Shown: positions 50,034-61,240 of the stretch, one piece after another
Position numbering within the stretch: the stretch's first letter is position 1
Layout of the letters: each line of letters begins with the position of its first letter
Assembly: GCA_001792895.1 (NCBI GenBank)
Contig: MARA01000022.1
Location: 248,001 to 312,000, forward strand
Length of the DNA: 64,000 nt
Reading direction: 5' to 3'
From: Lentinus brumalis
Taxonomy: Eukaryota; Basidiomycota; Agaricomycetes; Polyporales; Polyporaceae
Position numbers and translations under genes: made by a program
Notes under the pieces: model-generated
Told to the model about the DNA's origin: nothing
The model's input: only the letters and a program-made list of their open reading frames with translations
Database searches by the model: none

Positions 50034-51331
50034 CAGGGAGGTAGAATCCGCCTGTCTGTGGCGGGGGTTGTAAGCTCATTTTCGGGAGAGCAGCGGCTTA
50101 TATACCTCCAGTGACTCCAATGTTTGAGATCTGCCATAGGGATCTGGCGTACCCCGCACCTATGATTCCGTTGCCTCCTTTGGATGAGGGCGGATCATGA
50201 CTCGACCCGTGCCGATACACGTCCTCCTTGTCCCCTCGCACCGAATTTTTCGCCGTGGTTTGCGGTGTATAAGTGCACCGTGATTGTGACATCGGGAAGT
50301 CATCTTCCCTGGGGATGATAAAGCGACACGTCTCCAAGTCGGCGGAGGTGAGTAAGAACCGGCTGAAGCTGTGCGGCCAACGGCGCTTCTATTTGCCGTT
50401 TGCTCCCGCAGTCGGGCGTCTAGCGGCGTTTCCTGCCTCAGCAGTCCTGTCCAGTCGGGAAGAGGAATGATGTCGCTTTGACTCTACTGCATGTGTCAGT
50501 GAATTCTAGGAGGACCTTCGAACGCACTTGTATGGTCGGCTACGGACGCTGAGGATGCCGCGTTACATACCTGCGGAAGGTCGAGACATGCCGGTCATGT
50601 GCATGAGGTCACAGCAGTGTAGTTGACAAGGTATGCTATATGAACCTGGAGGTGAGCAGTCGATGCTTGTCTGCGGCTTGACTCCCATAGGCAGCCCACG
50701 ATCCGACAAGTCATATAGTCTGCGGCGTGATTTGCTCGTGATACTGCTTTACAGGGTTCAGCACATCCAGACTGTCTGGACCCACCTCGTCACACTTCAA
50801 ACTCGAGATCCGACGAAGAAGTCGATTTCGCCACATACGGCGAATTGAAATGCGCTCGGACCACGTTGGAAGAATCAGACCATGTCAACATTGAGGTCGC
50901 GTGAACCTCTAGTGGTAGCGAAATGAGAGTTCAGGCGGCAACCCACAGGTGTGAGCTGCGCCATGGAGGAAGTAGACAGAGATGCGTACCTGATAGCATC
51001 TACATCGACCCGGGACCAGTCACTCCTGTTGCATAGCATACCAGCAGATTCCCCGGACGGCCGCAGTACACACGTATATCGCACACACGGCTCGAGTAAT
51101 TGTTTTGCGGGCGAGAATTGAATAATGATAGGAGCATACGTGTCGCTAACGATTGACAGCAGACAGCGGAGGGAAGGAGAGCATCGGCAGCTATAGGGCT
51201 GTTGTGAGTCGCAAGGAGTCGACGCGCATACATGCATGTGGACGTCCTATGAAAGAGGCAAGTTGAGGACTCAGCCACGTACGACGAATGTCTCAAACGT
51301 ACCGACACCCAGGTATATGCGATGACTCGCC
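50034..51331. other. Intergenic, no gene seen
   Basis: Promoter of the first Hsp20 gene at the left. A perfect inverted repeat GGGAAG-TCAT-CTTCCC lies at about 50306-50321. A second TATA-like TGTATAAG (about 50266) points rightwards and is followed by an ATG at 50316 and a GTGAGT donor after 11 codons; no exon could be supported beyond that. Confidence 0.45.
50097..50104 (-). promoter_or_regulatory. TATA box of small heat-shock gene copy 1
   Basis: The minus strand reads TATATAAG, 64 nt upstream of the chosen start codon. I looked for canonical heat-shock elements (alternating GAA and TTC) just upstream and found none clear. Confidence 0.55.
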
Positions 51332-51457
51332 TCATTGCTGCCCGTTCCTGGCGAGCTGTCGCGAGTTGACGGCGACGAAGTGGTACAGCACCACCGTCAG
51401 CATCGCCAGTGCGCCGAGGGAGTTCGCAAGGTTGTACAACGTCGTGTTCGAGATCAT
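51332..51457 (-). CDS. OST4: OST4, 41-residue oligosaccharyltransferase subunit
   Basis: Single exon, 41 residues: an N-terminal MISNTTLYNLANSLG, a single hydrophobic helix (ALAMLTVVLYHFVAV), then NSRQLARNGQQ. This is the size and pattern of OST4, the smallest subunit of oligosaccharyltransferase (family pattern: L-NLAN-LG, a hydrophobic span, YH-VAVN), which helps join Ost3/Ost6 to Stt3 in the endoplasmic reticulum for N-glycosylation. It is too short for normal gene finding and lies divergent to QCR8, with 243 bp between start codons. Evidence is conservation by memory plus size; a profile search should confirm it. Confidence 0.82.
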   Translation of the reverse strand: MISNTTLYNLANSLGALAMLTVVLYHFVAVNSRQLARNGQQ

Positions 51458-51700
51458 TGCGTCAGTCTACAGCGTCGATGGCGCGTTCAACAGCGAGCAA
51501 AGGGGTGTGGGGAACGAGCAGGACGAACCTGACGTCGTGGTCGCCGTCAACCTGTATTTGGCCGTATTTGGCGCGCGGTGACGGGAGTCTGGGCGCCGGC
51601 GTTCGCGAACTGACCCGATTCTCGACGACGAGCACGACGTGCTGTTCACTTTCTTCTACTTACTACCACCTCCTACCTGTAACGCTAAAAGCCTGCGACG
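51458..51700. promoter_or_regulatory. Shared divergent promoter of OST4 and QCR8
   Basis: 243 bp between two start codons facing away from each other. It contains two adjacent copies of a 10-bp unit ending TATTTGGC (51553-51572) and a pyrimidine-rich stretch just before the QCR8 ATG. No TATA box is seen, as is common for housekeeping genes. Confidence 0.55.
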
Positions 51701-52366
51701 ATGAGGGCTACGGAGATTCGCCGAAGTGAGATGCCTGGCCGTGAGTTAAATGTCTAGCTTCGTGCAGTCTTCAGCGAGACCTGATATTTGCGTCTGCTAC
51801 AGCCAAGGTTTACGTGAGTACCGCTTCATGTCTGCTACATTGTGGCGAGGTCGTGTTAGATGGAGACGGAGAACAAGAGGACGGAGAGACGTTGGGATGT
51901 GATCGCTGACGGGAATGCTTTACAGAACCTTTGGTGGGGTGACCGCGGTGTCCAGAAGCAGAAGGGCATTGTGACGTACGGTGCGTGCAGTCAAATCTGT
52001 ATCTGACGAAGTGCTCAACAGTATATCATACACCCTCACCATTGTGCCCGGTTATGCGCGTCATTTGTCGGATGCTACACCCTCTTTCACCCGCGAAATA
52101 CAGGCATGTCGCCCTTCAGGCAACGCGCCGCCAAGAACCTGTTCACCAGCTACATCTTCAATGGCTACCGCCGCCTCTCCTCCGAGCTCGTCTTCTGGGT
52201 CATCCCCTTCGCCATCGGTACGTCCTCACGCGCGTCTCGTGACATCCATTTCTTGGAAGACGTACTCACTGCTCTCTTAGGCTACGGCACGTATGCGTGG
52301 GCGAAGCGCTACGACGCGTGGCAGAACAGCAAGGCGGCGCATGTTGCGGGCCACGTCTCGCACTGA
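51701..52366 (+). CDS. QCR8: Cytochrome bc1 complex subunit 8
   Basis: Five exons (51701-51740, 51803-51813, 51926-51980, 52104-52217, 52281-52366) give 101 residues, the family length. Known role: small membrane subunit of respiratory complex III in the mitochondrial inner membrane, next to cytochrome b. Landmarks: MRATEIRRSEMPG, NLWWGDRGVQKQKGIVTYGMS, SPFRQRAAKNLF, NGYRRLSSELVFWVIPFAIGYGTY (membrane span) and YDAWQNSKAAHVAGH. Exon 2 is only 11 nt and encodes most of PKVY. All introns have GT/AG ends and the phases close exactly. Confidence 0.93.
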
Positions 52367-53232
52367 GAAGCATAGAACGGGTGTACCGCCCCGGAACCAT
52401 ACTCCTTCCTGTAGAGTCGGTGCTAATTCCACGTTCTTCCTGCGCCTTATGCTCGGCACCCATGCGAACGGCGTCCAAGTCATCATGGCCGATGACTGTG
52501 GCTGTTTGCGCTATGTGTGGTACGTGCCGGTATTTCCCGACGACTCCCTATGTGTGCTGCGGAAGCCGCGGACGAGCCCAACTTGCAAGGTCATCCATTC
52601 GCCGGGTACACAGACACTCGATGAGTGCACCTGGGCTGTTGGCAGTGGCCCGCGATCACTTCCGTGTCTTCGAAGCCAGGGTACAAGCTTCAAGGGTGGC
52701 TTCCGAGCTTTCCAGTCTACCGCGGCTCCGGAGTACCAGGACAATGATCGCAACTCTGTAAGTACAAGCACGCACACGTTGCGAGTGCGTTGTGTTCGTG
52801 AGCACGAACTTCATGCCCATGACGCGGACTGACATGTCGGTTGCAGCAAGTTTGCAGACGAAGGCGTCATCAACTTATGGACGATGTCATCATCAAGACT
52901 GTTCTATCTCCCGTCTCGAATATTTTCCAATTCTTGACCGTTCTGGTTTTCTGCTACCAGCAGTATCGCAGTAACGATGCCTTTCTCAATTCATGACTCA
53001 CGGTAGTGCCGTTTCACGTTGACTGACCACGGGCGCTACCCGGGGTGGCTGGCCCAGGTGGTCGAGTCACAAACCGCATCTCGAGCTCGAGGCAGCAGTT
53101 CTCCTCCATTCCTTCCGAGTCAGTTTGTAGGCAGTATAAGAGCAAGCTCACTCGGGATCCGGTCTCTTCCGTATCCCCAGACACGCTTCGCCTGCGCCTA
53201 CCATCCCAAGTTTCGAGTTACCGCCATCCCCG
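52367..53232. other. Intergenic, no gene seen
   Basis: 3' flank of QCR8 and promoter of the second Hsp20 gene, with TATAAG at 53135-53140. Open frames continuing past QCR8 (to 52832) have no motif. Confidence 0.45.
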
Positions 53233-53983
53233 ATGCCCGTCCGCCCCCCGCGTTCCAAGTCTTCGTCGCTCCTGGAGAAACGACTGGGGCGAAGCTTATC
53301 TGTCGATGAAACCCTCCGACTTGCTGCCTATGCCCGTGCTCTGAAGCTCCGTCGGACGCAGCAGCGCATTTATAAGCCTAGGTCAGCCATCCCGATCCCG
53401 ACCGCATGTGCTCAGATATCCTTGGAATATTGCTGATACATTGTACGCGTATGCAGGATGGAGCTTTGGGATGACGGAAACAGCGCAGTCGTCACCGCCG
53501 TCTTCGAGCTGCCGGGCATGGGCCCTGACGAAGTCTCCGTTGACGTCGTCGACGGCCGGCTCATCGTCAGCGGCGAGCGTCGTCAGCGTGCGCTCTCCAA
53601 GGCATCTACGGCCCATGGCCACACTGGAACACGATCCGAAGACGAAGACGCGTCCCCGTTGGTGGGGCGTTCCGGCATCTTGCAAGTTCGCGAGCTCAAG
53701 TACGGCTTCTTCCGTCGCGTCCTTTCTGTCCCCACCGGCTGCAAGGTAAGTTTCTCTCTTAGTTGCTGCCGATGCGAGCTTGAACTCACTCTATCTGTTA
53801 CACTGTCAGACAGAGGACCTGGAGGCGTCCATGGAGCATGGGATGCTCACCGTGTCATGGCCTCGTGCTCCTAAGGCCGTCAGCGATGCGCACAACGCTG
53901 ATGATTTACCCTCTCAAGATACCCATGACGACGTTAATGCTACTCCTCGGTTCTCGGGGAATCATTCGTCTCGCTCTATGTAG
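53233..53983 (+). CDS. Small heat-shock protein (Hsp20/alpha-crystallin), copy 2
   Basis: Three exons (53233-53381, 53457-53745, 53810-53983) give 203 residues. The intron positions match copy 1: the first sits just before MELWDDGNS (copy 1: MDLYDDPAN), and the second after the core GFFRRVLSVPTGCK. The crystallin domain has VTAVFELPGMGPDEVSVDV, RLIVSGERRQ, a polar insert with GHTGTRSEDEDASPL, LKYGFFRRVLSVP and EHGMLTVSWPR. The N-terminus is basic (MPVRPPRSKSSSLL) and the tail is Asp/Ser rich. It is diverged from copy 1 and lies about 3.2 kb away on the opposite strand. Likely a cytosolic holdase. Confidence 0.85.
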
Positions 53984-54285
53984 TCCGGAATCCGGATGGA
54001 TGGATTTCTTGCCCTCGGTATCGGTTCACTGTACTTCTTGCCTCAACTGCGGTTATCATATACTTATATATCAGTCATTCTGCACTCATCTGCACTTCTA
54101 TGCTCAAGTTAGCTGTCTCGCAAGGGTTGTGCAGTGTCTGAGAGCGAGGCACTCGGGTGGAGATTCGAGAACGAATTGTTTCTTCGAACGAGATGATCTA
54201 TCGAACGAGTTATCTTATCTCTCAAAGATAAGATTAGATGGTCCGCAGATTGGTCCAAAGCCCAACCTCTTGTGTACTGACCACC
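53984..54285. other. Short intergenic region
   Basis: 302 bp. A purine-pyrimidine inverted stretch ATCTTATCTCTCAAAGATAAGAT near 54212-54234 could form a hairpin (TTATCT...AGATAA). Otherwise nothing. Confidence 0.45.
54212..54234 (+). repeat. Small perfect inverted repeat upstream of the DUF3669 gene
   Basis: ATCTTATCT and AGATAAGAT are exact reverse complements separated by about 5 nt, 50 nt before the start codon. Each arm contains GATA, the core of fungal GATA-factor sites. It could be a paired GATA site or a leader hairpin. Confidence 0.45.
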
Positions 54286-55300
54286 ATGTCTGCCGTTCAC
54301 AGTCCCGAAGTCTTACGTTCCAAGCCCGTGTGCATTGGCCGTGGAAGCTTTGCGCAAATATGGGCCATCCCCGGGACCGTTGTCGCGTTCAAAGAGGCTC
54401 AGCGCGGTGAAGAGGGCGGCGACATCGCACGGGAGTTCAAAATGTGCGGAGAAGTGTACCACCACTGCGACCACGAGTCGTTCTTCTCTGTTCCACGCGC
54501 TATTGCGCTGTCGGTACCATCTGGGCTTACAGAAGACGCTGCGTTCAAGCTTGCGCCCGCCCCGGCGAAGGGCCCTGTCAGGACCCACCGATGGCCGACT
54601 GTTCGCCCCGAGCAGTTCTTTGCGTTCGGAAATGCTACGTACGCCATGGACCTCGTACTTCCTCTCCCAGAGCACGCCGCTACCCGCCTGCGTGAAGCCC
54701 ACTTTCCTCCTGGCGCCGCAGCCGCCTCTGGACCAAATTTGTGTCGCCTGTACTTCGGGAAGGAGTACGGCACCAGGCGCTCTCAATTCGCGAACACGCA
54801 CAACTTCCCGTTGGACGTTGCACGGTATGAGGCGCTTATGAAGGCCTATCCAGACTTTGAAGTCACCCCGGAGGATGTCGCCAAAGGGATGGGCGAGACG
54901 CTGGGTCGGATCCACCTCCGTGCCGGATATGACGGGAGAGACATCGAGTTCGTGCTCGGTGGTGATGGCGGAGGCGGCTTTTCTTTCTGGGTGATCGATT
55001 TCAACCAGGTATGCGTCGCACAGTCCGTCATGATATGACAGGTCACTGATAATCTCTTCCTAGATGCGCGAGTGGCAATGGGCAAGTGATGTCCAGTCCC
55101 TCACCGACGTCCAGCCTCTCGTCGATTCGTTCTTCGTGAACGATCCCTACTATCCACGCCCTCGACCTTCCGACGCGCTGTATGCAGCTTTCAAGTCCGG
55201 CTATCGCAGCGCGTTCTACGCTAGTCTACTCCCGCTGGCCGATCGGTTCCTCGCAGCCATCGAGGCGGAACAGGCAGCTCGTGATACTCGGACCGCTTAA
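54286..55300 (+). CDS. DUF3669 protein (kinase-like fold)
   Basis: Two exons (54286-55008, 55064-55300) give 319 residues. The N-terminal part has a glycine-rich loop-like IGRGSFAQIWA and a lysine in VAFKEAQ, as in protein-kinase-like folds. Other landmarks: REFKMCGEVYHHC, LCRLYFGKEYG, FPLDVARYEAL, MGETLGRIHLRAGYDG and WVIDFNQMREW, the last typical of DUF3669 near its end. Function unknown; the family appears mainly in fungi, sometimes fused to zinc fingers, which are absent here. The in-frame ATG at 54238 is less likely because 54286 gives the better context (ACCATGTC). A possible GATA pair lies just upstream. Confidence 0.82.
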
Positions 55301-56784
55301 CATCAGGTATGCTCGTCATGTTCGTCATATGTCCTTCCGCCTAGATCACTCAGACTTGACAGTGTATGCATAGACGCAAGTCTTTGCCATCTGCAGTTAT
55401 TGAACACTGGAGCTCAACTGCGGCATAATAAACCGTGTTTGGCTCTTACCGTTGCCCTCGGTGTGTGTACCACTCCTTCGAGACCAATCCTATCCTTCGA
55501 CGCTGACAGATTTCGTATAGGCCGCTCTGTCGAGGATTGTCGATCGGCGTTCTCAAAGCCTCCCTGTATATCTCGGGGCTGGCAGCACATACAGGTGAGG
55601 AGACAGGTAGGTCCCGCGTGAGGATATCCGTTCCACAATCTCCCGCGACGCGATTTCTCGCCAAGTCATACATACGATACCTTTGCGGTCCCCCACAAGT
55701 GTAGACGACCACAACGGTTCATCTGGCAAGTGCCGGTATGAGTGAACGTAGATTCGTGGCGACGAAGCTGTCGGCGTCGGTGTCCCCTTGGCAGGAGTGG
55801 GATGTCTGTTGTACTGCGGCCTGATCCATCGCAGTCGGAGCTGCGGTCAACACGTGCATGCGAGCATACCGGGCCATATGCGACTTGGGGCAGCCGGGAG
55901 TGGAGAATACGGAGATTCGTTGGACTGCCACTGCAAATTGACACCTATCGCGGAGGATGACTCGTGGACACGCCCCTTCGGAAATCCTCCCTATCGTCCG
56001 TTATCGGCGAGCGTCCATACTGCGATATCGACTGGACCTTACTCATTCTCGAGGCGACCGCAACGACGAGGAAGCCCGCAGCCTGCAGTCTGCTCCTTCA
56101 GACGCATCGACCGTCCACTCATCGTTGACCGTCAACAACATTTCCCGAAACTGTGGCTACTCAATTCAGCGCGGGGTAAGCCTATCATCTGACCGGGGAT
56201 ACTCATGGGGTCAGGCTGATGTGACCGCGATCACAGATTCGGATCTTATGCAAGGTTATGAAAGGACGCTACACATTGCTACGCGGACGGCATTGGGCGG
56301 GCCGCCGTGTGTGCCCGCCACCACGGCGATGACTTCCCATCCTCTCCCTGCCTCCCCCACACCCCTTGGCAGGTACCTTGTCCCGTGCCATATCTTTCCA
56401 CGCGGAAGGTGCGTCTATCCCGAGGCTCCCAGGCACCTTGATGTTTCGCCTGAACTTCAATTGCAGTAGCGGACTCCACCTTGTCGTATCCCTATCAGTG
56501 TGGTGGACCATGTGCCAGCCTCCAGGACACTGCGTCTACTCTATCTCTGGTTAGGCTCTTGTGCGCCTCAAGCGTCGTTTCGACGCCGGGGCCGAGGTAT
56601 ATAATCGAATGGCTTCTATCGCTCGCCGCCTTCGGACCCCGAGTGCGCTCCTCCCTCGGACGATTGCTCCTGCTGCCCCAGTGCTCGGAACTTCCGCTCT
56701 AATAGACGACGACGCCACTCGGAGTCTTGTCTCTCAGACTCTCAGCTCACTGCTGCCAGCACCCACGCAACAACACAAGCCACC
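55301..56784. other. Intergenic, no gene seen
   Basis: About 1.5 kb. The only clear element is the TATA box at 56598-56605 for the next gene. Open frames (up to 170 codons at 55957-56469) lack motifs. Confidence 0.45.
56598..56605 (+). promoter_or_regulatory. TATA box of the Dal5-like transporter gene
   Basis: TATATAAT lies about 180 nt upstream of the ATG at 56785, followed by a leader rich in C and T. Confidence 0.45.
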
Positions 56785-58466
56785 ATGAGCTCCAGCGATC
56801 TCAAGAAGGTCTCGAGCAGGAGCTCCTCCCTCAAGGGCTCCGTGAAGGAGACCGAGGTGTCCTCTACGTCAGTCGCCGCCGAGCTCGGGCCCGACAGGCA
56901 GGCCCCGCTCCCGACATTCGAGCACGAGCAGGCGCTCGTGCTCAAGTTCGACGTGCGCATCCTGCCGATCCTCGCTCTCATGTACCTCGCGAACGCGCTC
57001 GACAAGGGCAACCTGGGCAACGCGAAGACGAACGGGATGGAGGGGGACCTGCACTTCAAGGACGGGCAGTACAACACGATCCTGTCGGTGTTCTTCGTCC
57101 CGTACGTCGTGTTCGCGGCGCCGGTCGCGTTCGTGGGCAAGAAGTTCGGGCCGGCGCGCGTGCTCCCGATCCTGATGTTCATCTTTGGGAGCATGACGCT
57201 GCTCAGCGCGGCGGTGAAGAACTTTAGTGGGATGATGGCGACGCGGTGGATCCTAGGTGAGTGTTCGCTCGACCCGAGCGACGGGCGGCATGCTCATGTG
57301 CATTGCATAGGAATGGCGGAGTCTGGGTTCTTCCCGCTGGTCATCTACTATCTGACGACGTTCTATCGGAGAGGCGAGCTTGCCCGCCGTCTGGCGATAT
57401 TCTACGCCGCATCGAACATCGCAAACGCATTCTCCGGCCTTCTCGCTTTCGGTGTCTTCCGTGGGTGTCCCCTCACGTTCTCTTGGCGTGAGGTCTCTTG
57501 TTAAATAGGCATAACAGACATCAAGGACTCAAAGATCCCCGCATGGAGATACTTATTCATCATTGAGGGAGCTGCCACCGTGATCTGTATGTGGAACATC
57601 CGGCCCCACACGACCCCAGATACTGATGATCCTGTACAGTCTCAGTGTTTGCATTCTTCTACCTGCCCAAGTCCGCCTCCGAGGCCTGGTTTTTGAACGA
57701 GGAGGAGCGCAAGATCGCCTTCGAGCGCATCCAGCAAGACTCGTCCTCGATCGTAAACGAGAAGTTCGTGCTCAAGGACGCGCTCAAGATCTTCCTCATG
57801 CCCGCGGCGTACGCCTGGCTCGGGATCGAGATCTGCCTCGGGGTGCCCATCCAGTCCGTCGCGCTCTTCCTCCCGCAGATCATCGCGCGCCTCGGGTACG
57901 ACACGATCAAGACGAACCTGTACACCGTCGCGCCGAACGTCGTCGGGGCCGTCTTCCTGCTCATCCTCGCGTTCTCGTCCGACTACGCGAAGCTGCGGTT
58001 CCCGTTCATCGCCGCGGGCTTCCTGCTCACGTTTATCGGGTTCATCATCTACGCGACGATCGACGTCGAGCGGCAGCTGCACGTCGCGTACTTTGCGTGC
58101 TTCATGATGACGTGGGGCACGTCCGCGCCGTCCGTGCTGCTCAGCACGTGGTACAACAACAACATCGCGCACGAGGGCCGCCGCATCGCGCTGACGTCGC
58201 TCGGGGTGCCGCTCGCGAACCTCATGGGCCTCGTGTCGTCGAACATCTTCCGCAACCAGGACGCGCCGAAGTACATTCCCGCGCTGATCACGACGGCCGC
58301 GTTTGGCGCGGCGGGCGCGGCGCTGACGCTGCTGCTGGGGGCGTATATGATCTTCGACAACAGGCGGAGGGACGCGAGGGAGGGCGTCGTGCGCAAGGCG
58401 CGTGATGTGAGCACGGAGATGCTCAGGGAGGGCCCGAAGAGCCCCGAGTTCCGGTGGTTCTTGTGA
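56785..58466 (+). CDS. MFS transporter of the anion:cation symporter (Dal5/allantoate permease) type
   Basis: Four exons (56785-57256, 57311-57460, 57518-57586, 57640-58466) give 505 residues. A Ser/Lys-rich N-tail is followed by VLKFDVRILPILALMYLANALDKGNLGNAKTNG, the conserved first-helix region of this family. Then come FFVPYVVFAAPVAF, TRWILGMAESGFFPLVIYYLT (helices 4-5, split by intron 1), YRRGELARRLAIFYAA and IPAWRYLFIIEGAATV, and the second half VPIQSVALFLPQIIA to the end. Known substrates of relatives: allantoate, nicotinate, pantothenate, biotin precursors and other anions. Plasma membrane; substrate unknown. Strong GC-rich codon bias in the last exon suggests good expression. Confidence 0.92.
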
Positions 58467-60307
58467 CCGTGTCTAGGATGCGCTTTGTGCTTCTTCGTCG
58501 GGACTCTCTTCTCGAGCTCGTCCGGGACTTTCGCGATGTGCCATTTTTGATGCCCACTTTACGATCCCATGTACTCTAGTAAATCATCTGTACACATCTT
58601 TTCTGGATTTCTGTAGCACGCAATCTGGTCAGGCGGACATCAGTATGTACCTGCAGACGGTCCTGGACTGCATGTCACGCAAAATCAAAACTGCAGGGCT
58701 CCTGCATAGGAGCTAGTGCTCCCCGGGCATGGATTCGCCGTGGTAGAGCAGACTTGGTACGAGTGCCGAGGCACAAGGTTGAACCCTGTTGGACCACCTG
58801 GTACTTCGTATGTAACAAAAGTACGCATGGAGATCGTCTGCCCGTCTACATATTAGCAGGGTGCCTTAGCCGGGCCGCTACTAGCACCCCTTGCTACATC
58901 GTGGCGATACCAGTGAAGCTTGGGCACGGGTGCATGCGCATGGCTTCAGAGTTTGTACCTTTCCTTCACCGTGAGCGGAACGGGCTGCACCGTGTACGCG
59001 TAATGGAGCAGGCCCAGACAAACCATCCTAGATACACGGCACGTACTGATACAAACTGGCCGATGTTGCTGAAGGATATGAATGGTCTGACTAGACTCGC
59101 CGGCCGCCAGCCAGTTCCGCTCGCAAACATCAACCGAAACGGATGGGGACGAGCCTATCAATGGTCTGTGGCAGCAGCTTGTTCCCTCGCATCTTCCTAA
59201 AGTCGGGCTTTCCTTGATGATCTGGATGTATGTAGTCTGAATATGTGCTGTACTTACCAGCTGAGTACTATGCGTTGCCGCCGTTGCGTCACCTCCATCA
59301 CGAAAGTTCGGTTTCCCCAAGAAGGGCTTGCGGGGAGACGTGTGAGAAGAGTGTCTGATCATGAAGGAGCGCCTGCTGAGCCACAGATCGGCTAACTTGT
59401 CGGGATTTGCCTTTTATGGGTCCCGGGCGCTATAGCGTATAGAAGTTGAAGTTCGATACTGTTCGAAGTGGGACGATGTACCACTGCAGTGCGGATGTGT
59501 TGGCAGATATGTCCGGGGTGTCGTATGTACCCCTGCACAGCCGGTTCTGGACAAGAGCTAACCGGGCCATACGTGATGAATGACCTCCAAGTCGGCAGTC
59601 AGTGAAGTCTAAGTGACATGCAGTCAGTAGTCAGTAGTCATTCAGCAGACATGCGGGGATCGTACATCGGCGTGGCTTCGACTCTGGCTGCGCCGTTCGA
59701 AGGGGGAGATACTCACATGCAAGGCAGAAAGTTCAGAAGCACGAGCATGACCAGACCTTGGGACGATCACAGGCGCGGAAAAGGGTACGAGACCAGACAA
59801 GCTGCGACGTAACGAACGGACGGTATTCCGCATCGATGGTGTTCTTGCGTTCTCTGGGGGCTTCCCGCCCTCGAATCGCCTCCCACGTTGTCGTCATTTG
59901 TGCGCCGCTGCGAAGGATCATGGAAGCGCGAAGACAAACGACGAACGTAACTCAACATTGTCCTGCGTATGACTCCGGGACGTACCTATGCCAGCGTGTG
60001 CCGAACGAGGGGCCGGGACGTTCGGTTGCCTGATTGCCTGGCAATGATCGTACGCGCACCGGACGTGCTCGTCGTCATAGCCTGCGCGCTGCGTCTCTGC
60101 TGGCGCTCTCCCGACGCATTCCCGACGTCCGGCGAGGGTCCAGCTGCAGCCTGCAGAGGACTAGTCGTACGGCGTGCTGTGCGGAGGACGGCAGGAGGTA
60201 GATCGGGAGGGGGAAGGCGAGGGGAGAGGAAGATCTACGATCTAGATCTGGGCGAGCGGGGAGGATGAGACGAGACAAGCGGCGTGGTATCCTCTTCCAA
60301 CGCCTGC

Positions 60308-60315
60308 GTATAAAT
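60308..60315 (+). promoter_or_regulatory. TATA box, probable distant promoter of the Gln-rich gene
   Basis: TATAAATA about 1.3 kb upstream of the ATG at 61611, with CT-rich sequence beyond it. Assignment to that gene is inference. Confidence 0.35.
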
Positions 60316-60829
60316 ACAGCCCCTTCCCCTTCCCCCTCCTCCTCCGCCCCGCCCGCCGACGATGAGCAGAGCGAGCGAGACGGCGAGCAGGACGGGTGTG
60401 GCCGCGGCGGGCGCTGCGGCCAGCGGGGGGCGTGACTGTGTGACTTTTTGGCCCTTGACCCTGTCGCGGGCGTGCAGCGTCCGCTGGCTAAGGCTTGCGT
60501 CGCCACCCACCGCGCGATAACCCGGAGTGCTCAGGCGGACTCGGTCTCGGAGCCTTGTGCCACTCGCTCTTCCTTGTATTCTCTTCGCTGCCGTGTTCTG
60601 CCCGGGAACGTGGAACTGGACGACCCGCAGCACGCCGTCCGCCAGCGCGACGTTTCGTTTCCTCGCCAGACGCAGGCCGCCGTCCGTCCCATCGCCCTCC
60701 CATCCGCTCGCAGGTGCGTGAGCCCGAGCCCGTCCCGTCCCTCTCCCGACACGTGCCGCCCCTCCCCGTCCCCCGATGTCCCCGCCCGCCCCGCTTCCCG
60801 CCCTCTGTGCGACCCCTTGCTGACATGCT

Positions 60830-61240
60830 CCTCGCTCCAGACGCCTCCGACACACAACTCTCCACAACATATTCCCGATAACGTGACTCCTCCGCCTTCT
60901 CCTGGTGAGTCCCGTCCCGTGTCCCATCCCTGGGACGCCTTTCTCCTCGTTCCCGCCCTGCTGCACGCCATACGTGTCCCCGACGCGACGGAGACGCGTA
61001 TGTTTACAAACTTCACACCTCCGCCTCAAACCACCACACCACCGTGTATGCGCCCCAGACGCGTCTTCCGCGCTGAATGCTCGACCCCGAGCACCTCTTA
61101 GACATGTCCTCCGTCCATGTGCACTCCATACGTGTCCGTGTGCGCGGCAGAAACGCGTATGTTGAGAGAAGTTCGAATTTGGCACTCTCCTCTCGTCCAC
61201 CTGCAGACGCGTCCTGTGCTCCCCCTTCTGCTCGAGTATT
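60830..61240 (+). repeat. Diverged direct repeats in the leader region
   Basis: Segments beginning CCATACGTGTCC and ending ACGCGTATGTT occur at about 60968 and 61125 (157 bp apart). Segments with CAGACGCGTC occur at about 61057 and 61204, with a weaker relative at 60838. The spacing suggests an imperfect tandem unit of about 150 bp. Confidence 0.5.

Noticed and set aside
50079..50081. ATG at 50079 as the start of Hsp20 copy 1
   Set aside because: It lies only about 20 nt from the TATA box and in a frame that does not lead into the crystallin domain.
58728..58800. tRNA-like sequence (GTGGTAGAGCAG followed by GGTTGAACC)
   Set aside because: A- and B-box-like words are present, but no acceptor or anticodon stem can be drawn.
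60235..61200. 321-codon antisense frame in the leader region
   Set aside because: Gly/Arg-rich with simple repeats and no motif; a by-product of C-rich sequence.
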